From Gymnogyps californianus (taxonomy: Eukaryota > Chordata > Aves > Accipitriformes > Cathartidae), in NCBI RefSeq assembly GCF_018139145.2, contig NC_059481.1, positions 16,666,368-16,730,367 of the forward strand: a stretch of 64,000 bases of DNA, written 5' to 3'. The notes beneath the pieces are model-generated. The model did not search any database and was not told the origin of the DNA. It was given only the letters and a program-made list of their open reading frames with translations. The position numbers and the translations under genes were made by a program. Below are positions 1-12,860 of this stretch, piece by piece; positions within the stretch are counted from its first letter, which is position 1, and every line of letters begins with the position of its first letter.

Positions 1-959
1 CACCTCAAGGGTGTCTGCTGAAGGTGCTGGCAGTACCAGGATGGGTCTGCTTGTGTGGGCCTAGCTGGGGACATCGGGTCTAAGAGAAAACCACCTCCAT
101 TTCCCTCCCAGAAAAACCTCCTCAAAAAAGTGGCTTATTTCTGAGCTTACCTTCACTCAAGCACATCCCAGCATTTAGGGAGCATCCATCAGGGAGGGAG
201 AGGTGCTGGTCCAGATGCTGTGAAATGCTCCACAGAAGCAGGACTCACCCTCCCCAAGGGTTTTAAGGCTCAATGGCTTTTTAGTCTTTTTCTAGTCATC
301 ACAATTAAGGCCCTGTAATCAGCTACATCGACACCGCAATCAGCCCCAGCAATCAGCCTCCTGCCTCTGATGCTGATGAATGCCGGGAAGGTGCCACGGA
401 GTCAAGAGACTAATTGACCACTTTGTTAAAAAACAACAAAAAGAAGAGAGGGTGGAAGTGCATTTAAACCCCAGATTTGGGGGGCCCAGGAAGGAGGGTG
501 GTACCTTGCTGAGGCCTTCAAAGCCAGTCTGAATTTGCCAGCTGGTTTGTATTTGTTGTGAACAAGGGCTGTAGCAGTGTGCTGGCTCGTGTCACCCAAG
601 AGACTGAGCCTGAAATCAGGGGGGACCGGTGCATGGGTTACTCTGGGATGATAAGTACGTGTTGCTGAGCTATACCAAAATTACTATCAGAATTACTCTC
701 GATCCAACATTTGTTAGAGGAACGATCCCAAGCATTCAATTAATGGACAACCCTTCCTTTCTCTCTGGCAGTTTAGGTCTGACAAGGTAAAAATAAATCT
801 GGGATTGCTGACCTCCTGTTAAATATTTATTATATGTATTTTCATGGTCCTTAAAGTCCAAGATGTGAACTGGGTCCCCACTTTGTATCAAAAAGAGAAA
901 ACAGTCGTACAAAGAAGGCATTTTGCATATGAATCACACTAGCTTCTCCAAGTTACTCT
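1..959. other. Intergenic, no gene seen
   Basis: I recognise no coding exon here on either strand. The block at 290-440 is repeat-free and contains three copies of AATCAGC and an ACTAATTGACC homeodomain-like site, so it could be a small regulatory element. A run of A-rich sequence follows at 427-450. Nothing else stands out. Confidence 0.5.
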
Positions 960-1354
960 TCAGTTGGGGTTGTTCAGCCTGGAGAAGAGAAGGCTCCGGG
1001 GAGACCTTATAGCAGCCTTCCAGTACCTAACGGGGGCCTACAAGAAAGCTGGAGAGGGACTTTGTACAAGGGCGTGTAGTGATAGGACATGGGGTGATGG
1101 CTTTAAACTGGAAGAGGGTAGTTTTAGATTAGATATTAGGAAGAAATTCTTTACTGTGAGGGTGGTGAGACACTGGAAGAGGTTGCCCAGAGAAGTTGTG
1201 GATGCCCCATCCCTGGAAGTGTTCGAGGCCAGGCTGGATGGGGCTTTGAGCAGCCTGGTCTAGTGGAAGGTGTCCCTGCCCATGGCAGGGGGGGTTAGAA
1301 CTAGACGATCTTCAAGGTCCCTTCCAACTCAAACCATTCTATGATTCTATGATT
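960..1354 (+). mobile_element. CR1 LINE, 3' fragment
   Basis: This is the 3' end of a CR1 non-LTR retrotransposon, the dominant LINE of birds. The frame at 964-1263 encodes the end of the CR1 ORF2 reverse transcriptase protein: a [14 protein letters not shown] motif, then RLDIRKKFFTVRVVRHWKRLP, then a conserved C-terminal EVVDAPSLEVFEARLD. After the stop comes the typical 3' UTR (CCCTGCCCATGGCAGGG hairpin, CTTCCAACTCAAACC) and the characteristic terminal ATTCTATG repeat, present as two units. The 5' end is truncated, as for nearly all CR1 copies, so it cannot move by itself. Seen: motifs and terminal repeat. Known: CR1 insertions are 5'-truncated and lack target duplications. Confidence 0.95.
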
Positions 1355-1574
1355 TTACCCACTTTTAACACACCCAGCTCACTGCTGGCGATTTCTTTGC
1401 CCAAGACTCCATGACAGAGGCAGATAGGAGGTAGATGAGAGGCAGAGGGGCTATGCTTCTGTTGTATTTCATCCAGACCGTGGCTGAAAATCGGCGGTGT
1501 TCCTGCCTGAGAAATCATCTCCACCTAGGAAATCACCTTTGAAAAGGAAAGATTTGTTCTTGTGTTTCGGATGC

Positions 1575-1905
1575 ATCACTCGGTGTGTTTATTGACCCAT
1601 TAATTATCAGTCTGTTTTGACGGTCAGGGCAGAGCACCATACTGGGGGTGATTGTTCCAGTGTGACTCTCGTCAGATAGAAATAGCAGAGCTGTTCGGCC
1701 CAGTCACTGTAACAAGGTTATAATGTAAAGCACTGAGCAATTAGCTGGGAGATTTACCTCCCTGTCTTAAAAGCATTTTTATTACTTAATCAATCACAAG
1801 CAATTTATAAACAAGGCTGAAATTTTACATGGAGCCATAAATCTGTCTTATTTGCTTCCACGGTAAAGCAGGAAAAACAGACCCAAAGTTTCAAAAGACA
1901 TTTGA
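1575..1905. promoter_or_regulatory. Candidate conserved non-coding element
   Basis: The block is free of recognisable repeats and dense in developmental transcription-factor words. Examples are CCATTAATTATCAG near 1597, GAGCAATTAGCTGG near 1736, TTAATCAATCACAAGC near 1787, and AATTTATAAAC and CCATAAAT just after. This texture (clustered homeodomain/PBX-like sites, interspersed GC-moderate sequence) resembles vertebrate conserved enhancers. It is a guess from composition only; no conservation data are available. It could equally be unconstrained AT-rich intergenic DNA. Confidence 0.3.
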
Positions 1906-2081
1906 TCAATTAAAACAAAAAAAAAGCAGAACTACCTCAAAAGAAGATAAATGAGTTTTCAAAGGGAGGAAGGACTTCAGCAGAGGCTGGAGGAAAAAAA
2001 GTCCATCTGTCTGTCTATTTGCTAGTCTATAACATCATCCATAACAGTGGCTTGAAGTAGTAGTGTTGTAAAGTGAAAATG

Positions 2082-2190
2082 TGAATCGTTTGGGGCAGGG
2101 ACTTTGTTTGTCTGTGCATGCCTTCCTCAAGCTGGACTGCAGCCACTGAATGCCAGCACTGTGTAATTGCAAAATAAAAATATTAAGAAT
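2082..2190 (+). repeat. Ancient amniote retroposon tail
   Basis: The words GTTTGGGGCAGGGACTTTG, TTTGTCTGTGCATGCC, GCACTGTGTAATTGC and a terminal AAATAAAAATATTAA follow, in order, the 3' portion of an old amniote retroposon family. That family's consensus reads roughly 'ctttggggcagggactg...tttgtctgtacagcgcc...aatacaaataataa'. The copy is heavily diverged, which implies an old insertion. A copy of the same type in the opposite orientation lies at 4,262-4,375. The exact family (MIR-like SINE or L2/L3/CR1 tail) cannot be fixed by eye. Confidence 0.5.
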
Positions 2191-4261
2191 GCTGAGTCGG
2201 CAACAGCATGTGTGCTCCAGATGCCCTTTTTGCTTTCAGAGCTTCTGACTCAGTGCCAGGACAGGATGGCATTAGGAACCTGCTAGGTAAAGATATGATA
2301 CTTGCTGCCTCCAAAGAGAGCTTCTCCAAGCCACAGGAGTGCCTAGACCCTCCTCATTTTCTCTTTTGATTTGTCTTGTCGTTAGAAGGAGGTTACTGGA
2401 AATAATTCACTGGCAGGATTTCTGCATACCAGAAGCAGCTGACCATGTGGTGTAACACAGAGATACACAAAGGTACACAAAGATGCCCCAGTCTGAATCC
2501 TTCTTCAGTCACTGAGGCCAGAAGGCTGTTTTGCATCCCTACACCACCACTCTCCCAGCATATACTGGTTGGACCAGTTAGTTAGATTTCCATACTGGGC
2601 CATTGGGATAGTTACCTTGATGTAGATGGAATCAGCACTTGCTGGCTGAGTGCGTTTTAGTTGGTTTGGCAGCAATCCCAGCTCCGCCAGTCCCTCTACC
2701 TCTGACATTCAGTCTCAGCAATACTGCTGACTTCTGCGAAACTGAGGCACTGACACAGACATGAAAGTCCCACTTTGGAGAGAGCTACTGAAGAGGTCTG
2801 TACTGCACTACATGCAAGAGCTAGACTGGAAGCTGAATTCACCTCGATTTGGGGTGATGTAATTGTTCCAGCATCAGCTTTTTTTCTGTTTTTGACTGCT
2901 CTGATCTTACAACTCCCAGTCCTGATTCTTCTGCCGTTTCCCACCCCACCCGTCAGCTCATGATTTACACCTTTCCAAAGCAGAAACATACTGATTTTGA
3001 TTCAGAACAGTGTTACTTCTATACGTCCCTTACTTCTATTAACTACCCAAGATGCAGACTGATGGAAAAGCAACTGGCTTTCTGAGAGGGTTATTTCAGA
3101 GGAATAAATGGAGTAGATGATCTTGTGTTTGCATTGTGTTATAAGTCCAAGGCAGGTTCACCTGGGAGAACAGGGGGAACTTCACCTAACCCCGCTCCAC
3201 CACATCTGCGACTGCGGAGATATGGAAATCTGTGCTGCTCCCCATCCCAGGACAGCTGCACATCGCTGTGGGAAACAACACCCTTCCTCTTCCTCAGGGC
3301 AGCGACAGGACCCTGAAATGCCCTAAAATACTTCTGCCCTATACTCCTTGCACGAGCACCCTTGTACCACCACCTACCTCAAACCCCAAGCTCAGACCTC
3401 GCTTGGGTAGCTGATGACAACATGAAGCAGCTCAGGGAGTCACTTCGGACTTTATAGGTTTTCTCGTACCGTCTGCCCTGTGTTTCAGGTTCATCTGTAT
3501 AGGAGGCAGCAGCAATTCTCTATAGCTCCATGGTGACAGGAAGGAAAAACTGCATAGATTGATTAACAGACCTGTTTCCAAGGTATTCCTAATCAAGGTT
3601 TCCTCTCCCTGAGCCAGGCAGGAGTCTCCCGTGCTGGGCGGGCGCTTTGCAGTTGCAGCATCTCCTCCATCTGCAGCGCTGCGGCCAAGCCTCCGGCACC
3701 GCTGGGTGAAAGCTGGGTGTGCTGCCTGGTGGCATCGCACGCGGGTCTCACATTTCAAGACCTAATGGGAACAAATATGTCACCGCATAGTTCAGTGATT
3801 TAACAGCTCTGAGTGTTTTTGACAAATAGGCGCTTCCTGGTTTCAATTCATACACTTTTATTGCAGATAATGAAAGTCAGACGCTCGCTAGTTCAGCACT
3901 GCGGTCTTGCGTAGCTACAGCACAGCTTTTGCCCAGAGTGATACGAAAAGTCACAGTCAGAGACTGTGACCGCTGCACCTTTGGGGTACAGATTCCTGCC
4001 CCATCCTGAGGTTTAAGAACATATTTAACACAAGAAATGAATGTCATAAAAATATCATAAAATATTTAAAAATTAACGGGGAGGAAATGTTGACCCATCT
4101 GATCCTTCCCACCATAACAGTCACAAATAATAGATGCACATAATTCCTTACAGTATATATAGCACGGATTTATCATTGGATGATTTAGTGTCCCAGCTCA
4201 CCACACTTGCACAAAATAAATACTTCTAATTGGTACTGAAAATGCAGGATAGGTTTCATTG
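2191..4261. other. Intergenic, no gene seen
   Basis: Several short open frames occur, the longest being 108 codons on the minus strand at 3,432-3,758. None shows a domain, splice-flanked structure or recognisable similarity. A few CpGs cluster at 3,630-3,740. I see no confident repeat. Confidence 0.5.
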
Positions 4262-4375
4262 CATCCTGGCACTTATTATCAACATTATTTATTATTGATC
4301 AAGTACTGACAAATGCTTTCAGTGTTCTACAAACATAAGAAGATAAAGCCCTTGCCCCACTAAATATACACATAG
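4262..4375 (-). repeat. Ancient amniote retroposon tail
   Basis: TTATTATCAACATTATTTATT, then AGTGTTCTACAAACATAAGAAG, then AAGCCCTTGCCCCACTAAATATACACA match in order the reverse complement of the tail seen at 2,082-2,190 (consensus words 'ctgtacaaacacataa', 'agtccctgccccgaagagctcacaatc'). The match is collinear but diverged, so this is an old copy. The family name is uncertain. Confidence 0.5.
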
Positions 4376-6038
4376 TGTTTAACTCTGAAGGGCACCAAGA
4401 ATCCCATTAAAGTCAATACCCATTTATCTTCTCAGGGGAGTATCCATAGACAGACCAATTCAGACGTGTAATTCTCCTGTTGAAGGCCAATTACAATGTG
4501 CTGTGAATGAGACTGTCCCCAAAACTGTGCTTAGTCACAGCCTTTTCTTCTATGAAGGCATGTTGGGATTTAACACAGAGAGGCAGGGAGAAGCAGGTGA
4601 TGTGTAGCAACATCCATGTGCTGATAAATGCTCTGGAAGACAAAGCAATGAGTCAAGACAACAGGACCTCAGTATCTAAGCAATCTGAATATTCTTTATT
4701 GCTCCAAAAAGCTCTGGCTGCTCATGCCAAAGAGAGAGATATGCGGATATTGTTTCACTAGACTCTCTGAAAAGCTTCTGATCTATTCCTGCTCCAGAGC
4801 ACAGAGTAACTGATGGGTTCACAGCAGTTGCGGGAGAAGGTTTCCTTTCAAGATTGTTCCAAATAAATACCAACTAACTAGGAATTTTGTTAGTAGCCAA
4901 CACGGACTACTTAATTTCTTTATAATGTTGAGCTGCTGTTTGTCTGAAAGCAGACTTTCTAGTAAGATTCACAAGGCATGTTCAAATATGTGCTAAAAAA
5001 TGCTGCAAGAGTAAACTATTACGGCGTCTCAGCATTTGTGAGTCCAATTCTTCTGGAGACTAAAACTGAACTTCACTTCGCTGAGTATACCACAATACCC
5101 AGAAAGATTTTAGGTGGATTTCAGTGAAAACTCATAAACCTCTTTGAATTAGCCAACCTGTTCCATACATTGCTACTGCAAACACTGGCTGGATCAGCAC
5201 AGGTTTCAGGGGTGAATTTTACAATAGTGTGCTGCTTCCAGATGCACAGATCTTCAAGACCTCTTCAGCTTGCAGGTCTTACATTTTACTTCTGCAGATG
5301 TTTAAAATTGCATGCAGGATCTAAAAGGAAATATTCCATTTGTTTATGTGCACCTGAACTCTGACATTTCATGAGCTACTGAAATCAGGCTGTGTGGCAG
5401 GTTTTATTTATTTCCACTTTTTTATAGTATAAAGGATAGCTTGTACTTTGCCCTGTTTCCTACCCCCCAGACTGGCCTCAGCAGCAATGCACATCCCCCC
5501 AGAGTCTTTCGAATGCTGAAATTTAGATACATTTACTTCCCATCCCAATTCTGCCATTTTTCTGAGTTGCAGGCAATTGATTAATACAATAAGCCTCATC
5601 AACTACAAATGCAGTGCAGCAGCTATTGAGCTAATCTATCTTATTTCTAAGCAGTTTTTTATCATGTAATTATTGCAATTATTTTAACAGACAAAAAATT
5701 TGAAGTACTAGGAGCTTGCTTCTCCACTCAAGCCAGAAATTAGCAAAAAACCTTTTCTCTTGTTTATTGAAGCACCAGAAGAAGTACTGGATTTTCAAAA
5801 GACAAAGGGCATATCATAAGTTTTACAGCTTCTGAACAAGGATTAGCTTTAAACTGTGGAAGAACATGATTGAAATGAGGGGTTGTCAGAATAGCAGTTG
5901 CTGTATCTATGATGGGATATTTAATCTCCAACTTGTAAGGACTAAATATGAACAGTGGATTTTGCTCTCAACCTCTATGAACAAAATCAGAGGGTGTTTT
6001 GTGAGTGAGGATGAAAACCAATGCCATGGCAACTATTA
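4376..6038. other. Intergenic, no gene seen
   Basis: This is AT-rich unique sequence. Open frames are all under 90 codons and unremarkable. A repeat-poor AT-rich segment at 5,630-5,720 contains ATGTAATTATTGCAATTATTT, a tight pair of homeodomain-like words, but nothing decisive. Confidence 0.45.
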
Positions 6039-6604
6039 TAGAATCATAGAATTGTTTAGGTTGGAAAAGATCTTCAAGATCATCAAGTCCAACCATTAAC
6101 CTAGCACTGCCAAGTCCACCACTAAACCATGTCCCTAAGCACCACATCTACACGTCTCTTAAATACCTCCAGGGATGGTGACTCCACCACTTCCCTGGGC
6201 AGCCTGTTCCAATGCTTGACAAAGCTTTCGGTGAAGAAATTTTTCCTAATATCCAATCTAAACCTCCCCTGGCGCAACTTGAGGCCATTTCCTCTTGTCC
6301 TATTGCTTGTTACTTGGGAGAAGAGACCGACCCCCACCTCGCTACAGCCTCCTTGCAGGGAGTTGTAGAGAGCGATAAGGTCTCCCCTGAGCCTCCTTTT
6401 CTCCAGGCTAAACAACCCCGGTTCCCTCAGCCGCTCCTCATCCGACTTGTGCTCTAGACCCTTCACCAGCTTCGCTGCCCTTCTTTGGACACGCTCCAGC
6501 ACCTCAATGCCTTTCTTGTAGTGAGGGGCCCAAAACTGCACACAGTATTTGAGGTGTGGCCTCACCCGTGCCGAGTACAGGGGGACGATCACTTCCCTAG
6601 TCCT
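6039..6604 (-). mobile_element. CR1 LINE, 5'-truncated 3' fragment
   Basis: Read on the minus strand, this contains the C-terminal part of the CR1 ORF2 protein in one open frame of 156 codons (6,122-6,592). It includes [19 protein letters not shown], then [31 protein letters not shown] and the C-terminal [12 protein letters not shown]. The element ends at 6,039-6,060 with the complement of the CR1 3' tail (GAATCATAGAATTG). The open frame shows little decay. At the other end the match to CR1 stops abruptly at about 6,604, the 5' truncation point. It is close kin of the copy at 19,852-20,361 (about 20 differences over about 500 aligned bases, counted by eye). Confidence 0.95.
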
Positions 6605-9600
6605 TTTCCCTTATGAATATAACTCCAACAGCTCCTTGGATTGTATCTTAATGCCCAACCTGCAGTTTATCACTGAGCTAGGGTCAATGATGTAAGGAAA
6701 GGAATGAAGCACCACGGTTGCTTTTCTGAATTCTTTACTTGTCAGGCCATTTTTCTTATGATGTTCATATGATGCTAAACAGGAGGTAGTAGAAAAATGG
6801 AAAAACCAAACTAAAACTCAAACATGAATGAATGCTGCTCTTATTCAGCAAGATCCTTTGCAAAACACATTTTTATTCTTCAGAACATATAGTTTTATTT
6901 GATTGTTTTAAAATAAAGAATCTATGTGAAACATTCAGTTTTGACATTCTTCACTTTCCCTTTTTTCCTCAGTTTTCTTTCCCTGACCTATTTTCCCTCA
7001 TGTTTCTTTTTTTCCCTGTTTATCACAGAAAAGGAGGCTCAAAATAAGAATAAACAATACATTTTCAAAGACTTATTTAGACCAAATATTCACATCTAGA
7101 AGAAAGAAAATGTAGTCAAGTTCAACAGATATTATCAATAAAAAAATCCACTAGTTCTCTGGGAACCGATTAACCATTGATTGTAAATAATGTGGATCCT
7201 TTGGTAACTGTCTTCATACTTCTGCCCATACTTCAAACACATCAGAAACCTGCACAGCTGTGAAAAGGTCTCTGGAGACAGTCAGTTTAACTTCCAGAGC
7301 TTGTCTCCTTAATATTAGGTTTGTCAAATGCTGTAAAATACGTGCCTGAAACCTTTCTGTGCAGCATTACTTTGCAGAGCTCAGTGCTACCACGGACTGA
7401 AGAACCTCTCGGCTATTTCCAGCTCAGTGGTTCTGTGATCCACAAAGAGCGTTTGAGCTTTTGTGACTTTAAAAGTCTCTGGACTCCACTTTCTTGGGGT
7501 AATGGGGATGCAGGAAGGCATGACGTGGCTGGGCATTGCTCCTCAGCCCATCTGAGCACATGCAGCCATACACTCACCCTTGGGCTCATCAACCAACCAG
7601 GACAGAAGTTTGTCCTTCCCAAAAGCTGCTCTGCAAATATTTGGGCTTAATCCCTTCCAAATGGATCCCCAGTCTGATCTTCAGTCAACTTAATTTCCCT
7701 CTTTTTCACCGGTAGGCTCTTCCCAGCTCTCCAGACAAGGGCAGAGAGCAAAGCAAAGGAACCAGACGCTATGTGATGAACAGCAGAAATATTCCACGGC
7801 TTGCTGCCCTCCCTGACACCTGCTCTCTTGGATGTACGTTTTACCCCGTATATCATCTCTAAATGGGCAATGGACAGGCATAGCTGTGCACACATACTTC
7901 TGCCTTTCGATGCCTGTTGCACCTGTAGGAATCATGCCTTTTATGCCCATGGGGCTAGTTAGCCCAGATAGCCAACGCATCAGTGAGATCCTGGGTAAGC
8001 ACACTCCACACATAAATTAGGCGCCAGCAACTTTGGAAATTGGCCCTTGGCATCTCATAGCACGTTCCCTTCCACACCATTACTGCAAAGCTGTTATGGG
8101 ATTCACTGGGGCGAGAAGCATTTCTAGGGGCTCTGTGAGCCAGCCCAAAATGCACTTTGCTGTACCTTGCATAAAAATATGATCTTTTAGTGTGCAGGAA
8201 CTTGTTATGTCAACTTTGTCAGAGGTGGATTCTTCTCCTTGCACCCTGCTAGACTCTCTCCTGCTTTCAGAGCAGGAGCTGTGATGTTCCTTGGGGAAGT
8301 TCCTGCCACCTGGAAGGATCAGGCTCATCTCTCCCTGCCTCATCAGCTCTCCTTTTCTTTTCACTATTCATTTTAAAATTAATTTCTCCTGTTCTCCTTG
8401 CATCTACCTCTTAATTTGGCTCATACTCTGCTATGAGTTTTCTGGCTGAAATTTATTCACCAGACAATGTCTTTATGACTGCTTTGCCTCATTTCTTTCT
8501 AAAAAAGAAATTCTTTGCAATCCAGTTTCTATAGAAGCCTCCTCACAAAATAACTTTTTGCTGTATGTTATGGAGAAAATCTGCAAAGCTCTTTCTTACA
8601 TTGCTGCATGCGGGATGTTAATTCCAGCTCATGAACATGTTTCTCTGGAGTCCTGCAGCTCTATAAGTGAAATTACTTTGATGACTAAACTGCTAAATCA
8701 ACACTTGTCTCACTCTCTTTAAAAATAATTAAATCAACCCTCCTTCACCTGCCACTGAAACAAACAGAAAACAGACAAATTAGGATCCTTTGTTGTGACT
8801 CAACATTTTCAGCAGTTACTGAATCCTGTCATGATTATTTTTTTCTCTGCTGTGAATAGTTTTAAATTCACATTTTATGGCAGAAGTAATAGAGGTAGAA
8901 TTTCCATTTTCTTCCTACTTTCATGTGTTTCTGCTATTTGAAAAGATTTCAGAAACCGAAGAAATGGATGGATTAGCATTGAGAATGGGACAGAGGTGCC
9001 AGATAAAGCTGGGTCACTGCGTAGCCCCAGTCCGCACAAATGGAATAGCACTGCTATCTGGTGGCTGCTCCATGACTCATGGAAAATGCCTTGGTTGTCT
9101 CAGGCCTCTATTTGGAGGACAGGTACACATAGCACAGAGGTTTGCAACACAGCTGAGCCAAGTGAAGAAGCCAAAGATTAGCCAGGCTGCCCAGCTTCAA
9201 CTCGCTTTGACTGACAGGCAAAAAGAAAAAATATAAAAAGAAAAAAAAAAAGCAAAGAGTACAGTTGGGAGGGGTGTAATGGGGAGAATATACTTACCAG
9301 ATTGCTGGGGGACAGGGAGAGGTTTGCAAAAAGTTGTTTTCATCATGACAGTTTCCTGATTGTCATCAGATTTCATTCTGCAAAAAATGAAACAGATAAT
9401 ACCAGCATGTCCCGCTTGTAACAGTCTCGGAATTGAAAGCTGTCATGTTGTTGCTCAAAATATGCTTTTAAAAAGAAAATGGATGTTTCTTTTGTTAAAA
9501 AATATTGTTTTAAAGAGCTGACATCTGAACTAAATGTTTCAATTGTGTTGAAATATTACACTTTGACCCACAATCAATGGGAATGTGCAATGTGGAGAGG

Positions 9601-12429
9601 GTTCATTTAATACAGTATTTCCAGTCTTTTCAGTCCTATCTTAATCTGGTGGCAAAATCAGACTCAAAAAATATATTTTCAAGCAGAACATCCGGATCCC
9701 AGCCAGATTTTGTCAAGAAAGTAATTTGGAAGAAAAAAGTTCAATTAGAAACCATGCAGACCATCACTGCAATTTAGGTTTTGGCCGTACAGAAATGAGC
9801 CAGCCATGGGGTCTGGATCCAGAGGGATGCCCATGAGTAGGGCTGCTCCCAGTAAAACAGCCTGTGTCCAGCCAAGACCATCCATCCAGGCTGAGGAACT
9901 GCAATTCTGTATTGATGAGCAAAAGATGTGTCACAAAGAGGTCTGGACCCACGAGCCGAAGATGTTAATTACAACAGACCCTTACTTCACCTTGCGTTTG
10001 ACTGTCAGAATAAACATTGGTATTGACTGAGGTGAAATGAAGCAGTGAAATCTGTTCTGCAGAGATTGTTCGGGGACTTTCAGGCCCATCTAAGGAAGCC
10101 TTGCTTTCTCCTTGACAGTTTAAAGACCAGACATGAACAACTGCGACTGTGACTTGCTACTCTAAATATAGAATAACACAAATTATCACATGCTGACAGG
10201 TTTCAGTTCCATGGATGAGTCTGCCAGCAAGGCCTTGAAAGCATCTCCACTCGGCCGTCTGTGAACCGAGCAGATAAGCTCTCTGTGAATAACATGGTGA
10301 AACCAGTAGTTTTCTTCATTGTATAGGCCAGCTCATCTCATGCTCTTCCCCATCCCTCTTAGGATAAACTCGGTCCATATGAGCACCCTACTCTTTCTTG
10401 TCACAAGATAGATGCTTTTCTCATTGACATAACTTGATGGGGGAGAATTATACCCCTGCGTTAGACAGCGCCTGATTTTTCTGTTATAGCAACAGTTATA
10501 AATCTGTGCCTGGCACTTTATCATGTACATAAATCTGGCCCTGCAGACCACCAGCCAATGTATTTTCCTACTTCCCACACAATTAAAGGTGCCAAAGATT
10601 TTTTTTTCCTCCTAAGTCACACTTCTGACAATTTTACAAAAACAGTATTACGGAGGGAGTTAGCATCAGATCAGCAAGTCATGAAATGTAACAATGTTGA
10701 GATGTTTTGCATTCTGGCATTTCATGCAATTAACCTTCTTAACGCAAATTTATTACAGCTTTGAAAAAAACATTGTTTTGAATAAAAAAAGAAATTCTCA
10801 GAAAGTGTTAGAAAAAAAGCATTCCAACCATTTCAACACTAATCCTCAAAATATTAGTTGGGAGATTTGTAATACAATAATTTATGTCATCTCTTTATGT
10901 ACAAATTTTGAATAGCAATTGGCTGTATCAAACGCCCATTGTCATGTGCTGCAGAGCTAACCCATTGTCTGGAAAATGCACCTTGTACTCAGCAAAGGAG
11001 GGCAGTGCCTGCTAGCTCATCACCAAAGAGGACTGTCATTAAGATTCAGCAACAAGTAGACACATTTAGCCCTCAAAAGCAGTAGAATTAGTCCTCTTCT
11101 CACTTTCCTTGCAAAGCTGGGTCTAACTGGGCTTTCCCCTGAAGGAACACAAAATCAGAAGCTGTTAAAAGTGGGTTCTTCTATACTTGAAGGACTCACC
11201 GAGCAACAGAGATGAGCAATGGGTTTGTGTTTTCATAGCACTGGGGACAGCACCTAGCTGTGGGACCAGCCGGAACAAAAGGAAGGCTAGTTGCAGGTGG
11301 ATGTAGGGGGGAAGAAAGGTGGTGATTTAAAGAAACCACATCTATAAAGCAGACTCTCAGGACTCAGAAGGACTCTGACCAAACACACAGTAGCAAGGAA
11401 AACAGAGCAGGCAAATGCACACAGGGTTTATCCTTCTGGAACAGATTGCTTTGTATTCTCCTCATAGAGTTACTGTGTTGAGAATGCCTGGAAAATCCTG
11501 GACTGTTTGTTTTGTTTTATTATCATGTGTCCCTGGAGACGTAACTGCAAACCCCAAGGGAGCGATTCATACCACCAAAGTTAGGCAGCTACCTTAGGCA
11601 CCAAATTAGGAGTCTTATCACCTGTCCAGATAATCATGGAAAAGAGAAAGGGCACTTCAGCTTGCCTAGGACACAAATTACCCTCCAGAAGCGCTTATCT
11701 CTCAGTACTGGTTTTACAGGGAGCCTGGGGCAATCAGAGCTGTGTGGAGTGAATCTCCCTGATCCCTCTGGACCACAAGGTAGAACCGTGGGAAAGAGCA
11801 TGCTTAAGCCATGGGAGAGCAGCTGAACCACGGGCCCCATGTCTGTGACGGCAAAGGACCCACTGCCCACAAAGTGTGCCATAGCAAGGCACTCCTAAAG
11901 CTGTCTGAGATGTAAGTTGTAAGTCTTTGACTTATCATGAAATGACCTTTTCCAATGTGAAATTATTCGGCCAGCAAACTCCCAACCAGCAGCCTTTCCC
12001 TCCAAGTCTCCTACCCAGAACACGGCAAGCCCCAAAGACTTTTTTTTCCTCCTCATTTTGTTTCATCTGGCAGAATCAGCATTGCAACAGGGAACAGTTT
12101 GTTCCCTTGATCCTCTCCCTGCCTCATATCCTTTACTTACACGGCTCCATTAATGCCTTGCTTTCAGCACACGAATGCAGGTATTTTGTGAACCTCCTTC
12201 ACTCCAGGGACTGGGATAACTCCTTATTCAGGATGGAAAAGCATATAAACAGAATATTTAACGAAATGACTGTAAGCGTCAGTTATACCTGAACAAAGAA
12301 CTGCAAATGGCCCTGTAATGTGCTTTATACCTGCTTCTTCTCTTAGATTGCACTGCAGGCTATTTACAATTCACAATCCACATGTCCCTGCATCTGAAAT
12401 GTCTTTCTTTCTCACTTACTTCCTGATTA
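6605..12429. other. Intergenic, no gene seen
   Basis: Long unique AT-rich stretch. Open frames of 100-120 codons occur (for example 8,877-9,236 and 11,927-12,292 on the plus strand) but none has a recognised domain. An A-rich low-complexity run lies at 9,219-9,258. I found no tRNA, no recent transposon and no splice-flanked exon that I could defend. Confidence 0.45.
9219..9258. repeat. A-rich low-complexity run
   Basis: About 40 bases made almost only of A with scattered G, T and C (CAAAAAGAAAAAATATAAAA followed by AAGAAAAAAAAAAAGC). No retroposon body is recognisable directly upstream, so I call it simple sequence rather than a retroposon tail. Confidence 0.7.
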
Positions 12430-12860
12430 AGCGACAGAGTCTAATCTCAGCACAGCCTCCAAAGTCGCAGCAAACACAAATCTTCCCAGAGATAACCAAA
12501 ATAGCTGGTTTATTTATTTTCATTCTTTCGCAACTCAGTATTTGCATATTAGAGTGGTTATTGGGGGAGAAAAGTCATGGATGCAAATTTGACATTCAGA
12601 TGTCAGCTCCTCCATAAATAAGGTCAACTGTGATGAGGACACTTGCTAGTCTCCAATTATAGGTCTCTTAATGCGTAAATAACGCTAATGCATGGCATCT
12701 GCCATCGGAGCACAACTCATAAAGAAGGCGTTAATCTAAGCCAACCCGGCTGAAATTTGCCCCTCTTGCTGTTTCCTGGCTTTTTGACTTGGAGGAGATT
12801 AAGACATTGACCTGAAAGCGGCTTGAATCACTCAGCGTACATAGCTGGGCTCTGCCCAGC
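12430..12860. promoter_or_regulatory. Candidate enhancer with inverted POU octamers
   Basis: Two perfect octamer motifs face each other: ATTTGCAT at 12,540-12,547 and its reverse complement ATGCAAAT at 12,581-12,588. Around them lie TTTATTTATTTTC, CCATAAATAAGG, TCCAATTATAGG, TTAATGCGTAAATAACGC and GGCGTTAATC. The block is unique, moderately GC-rich for the desert, and has no open frame of note. Octamers bind POU-domain factors; the combination suggests a developmental enhancer. This is inference from motifs only. Confidence 0.35.
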
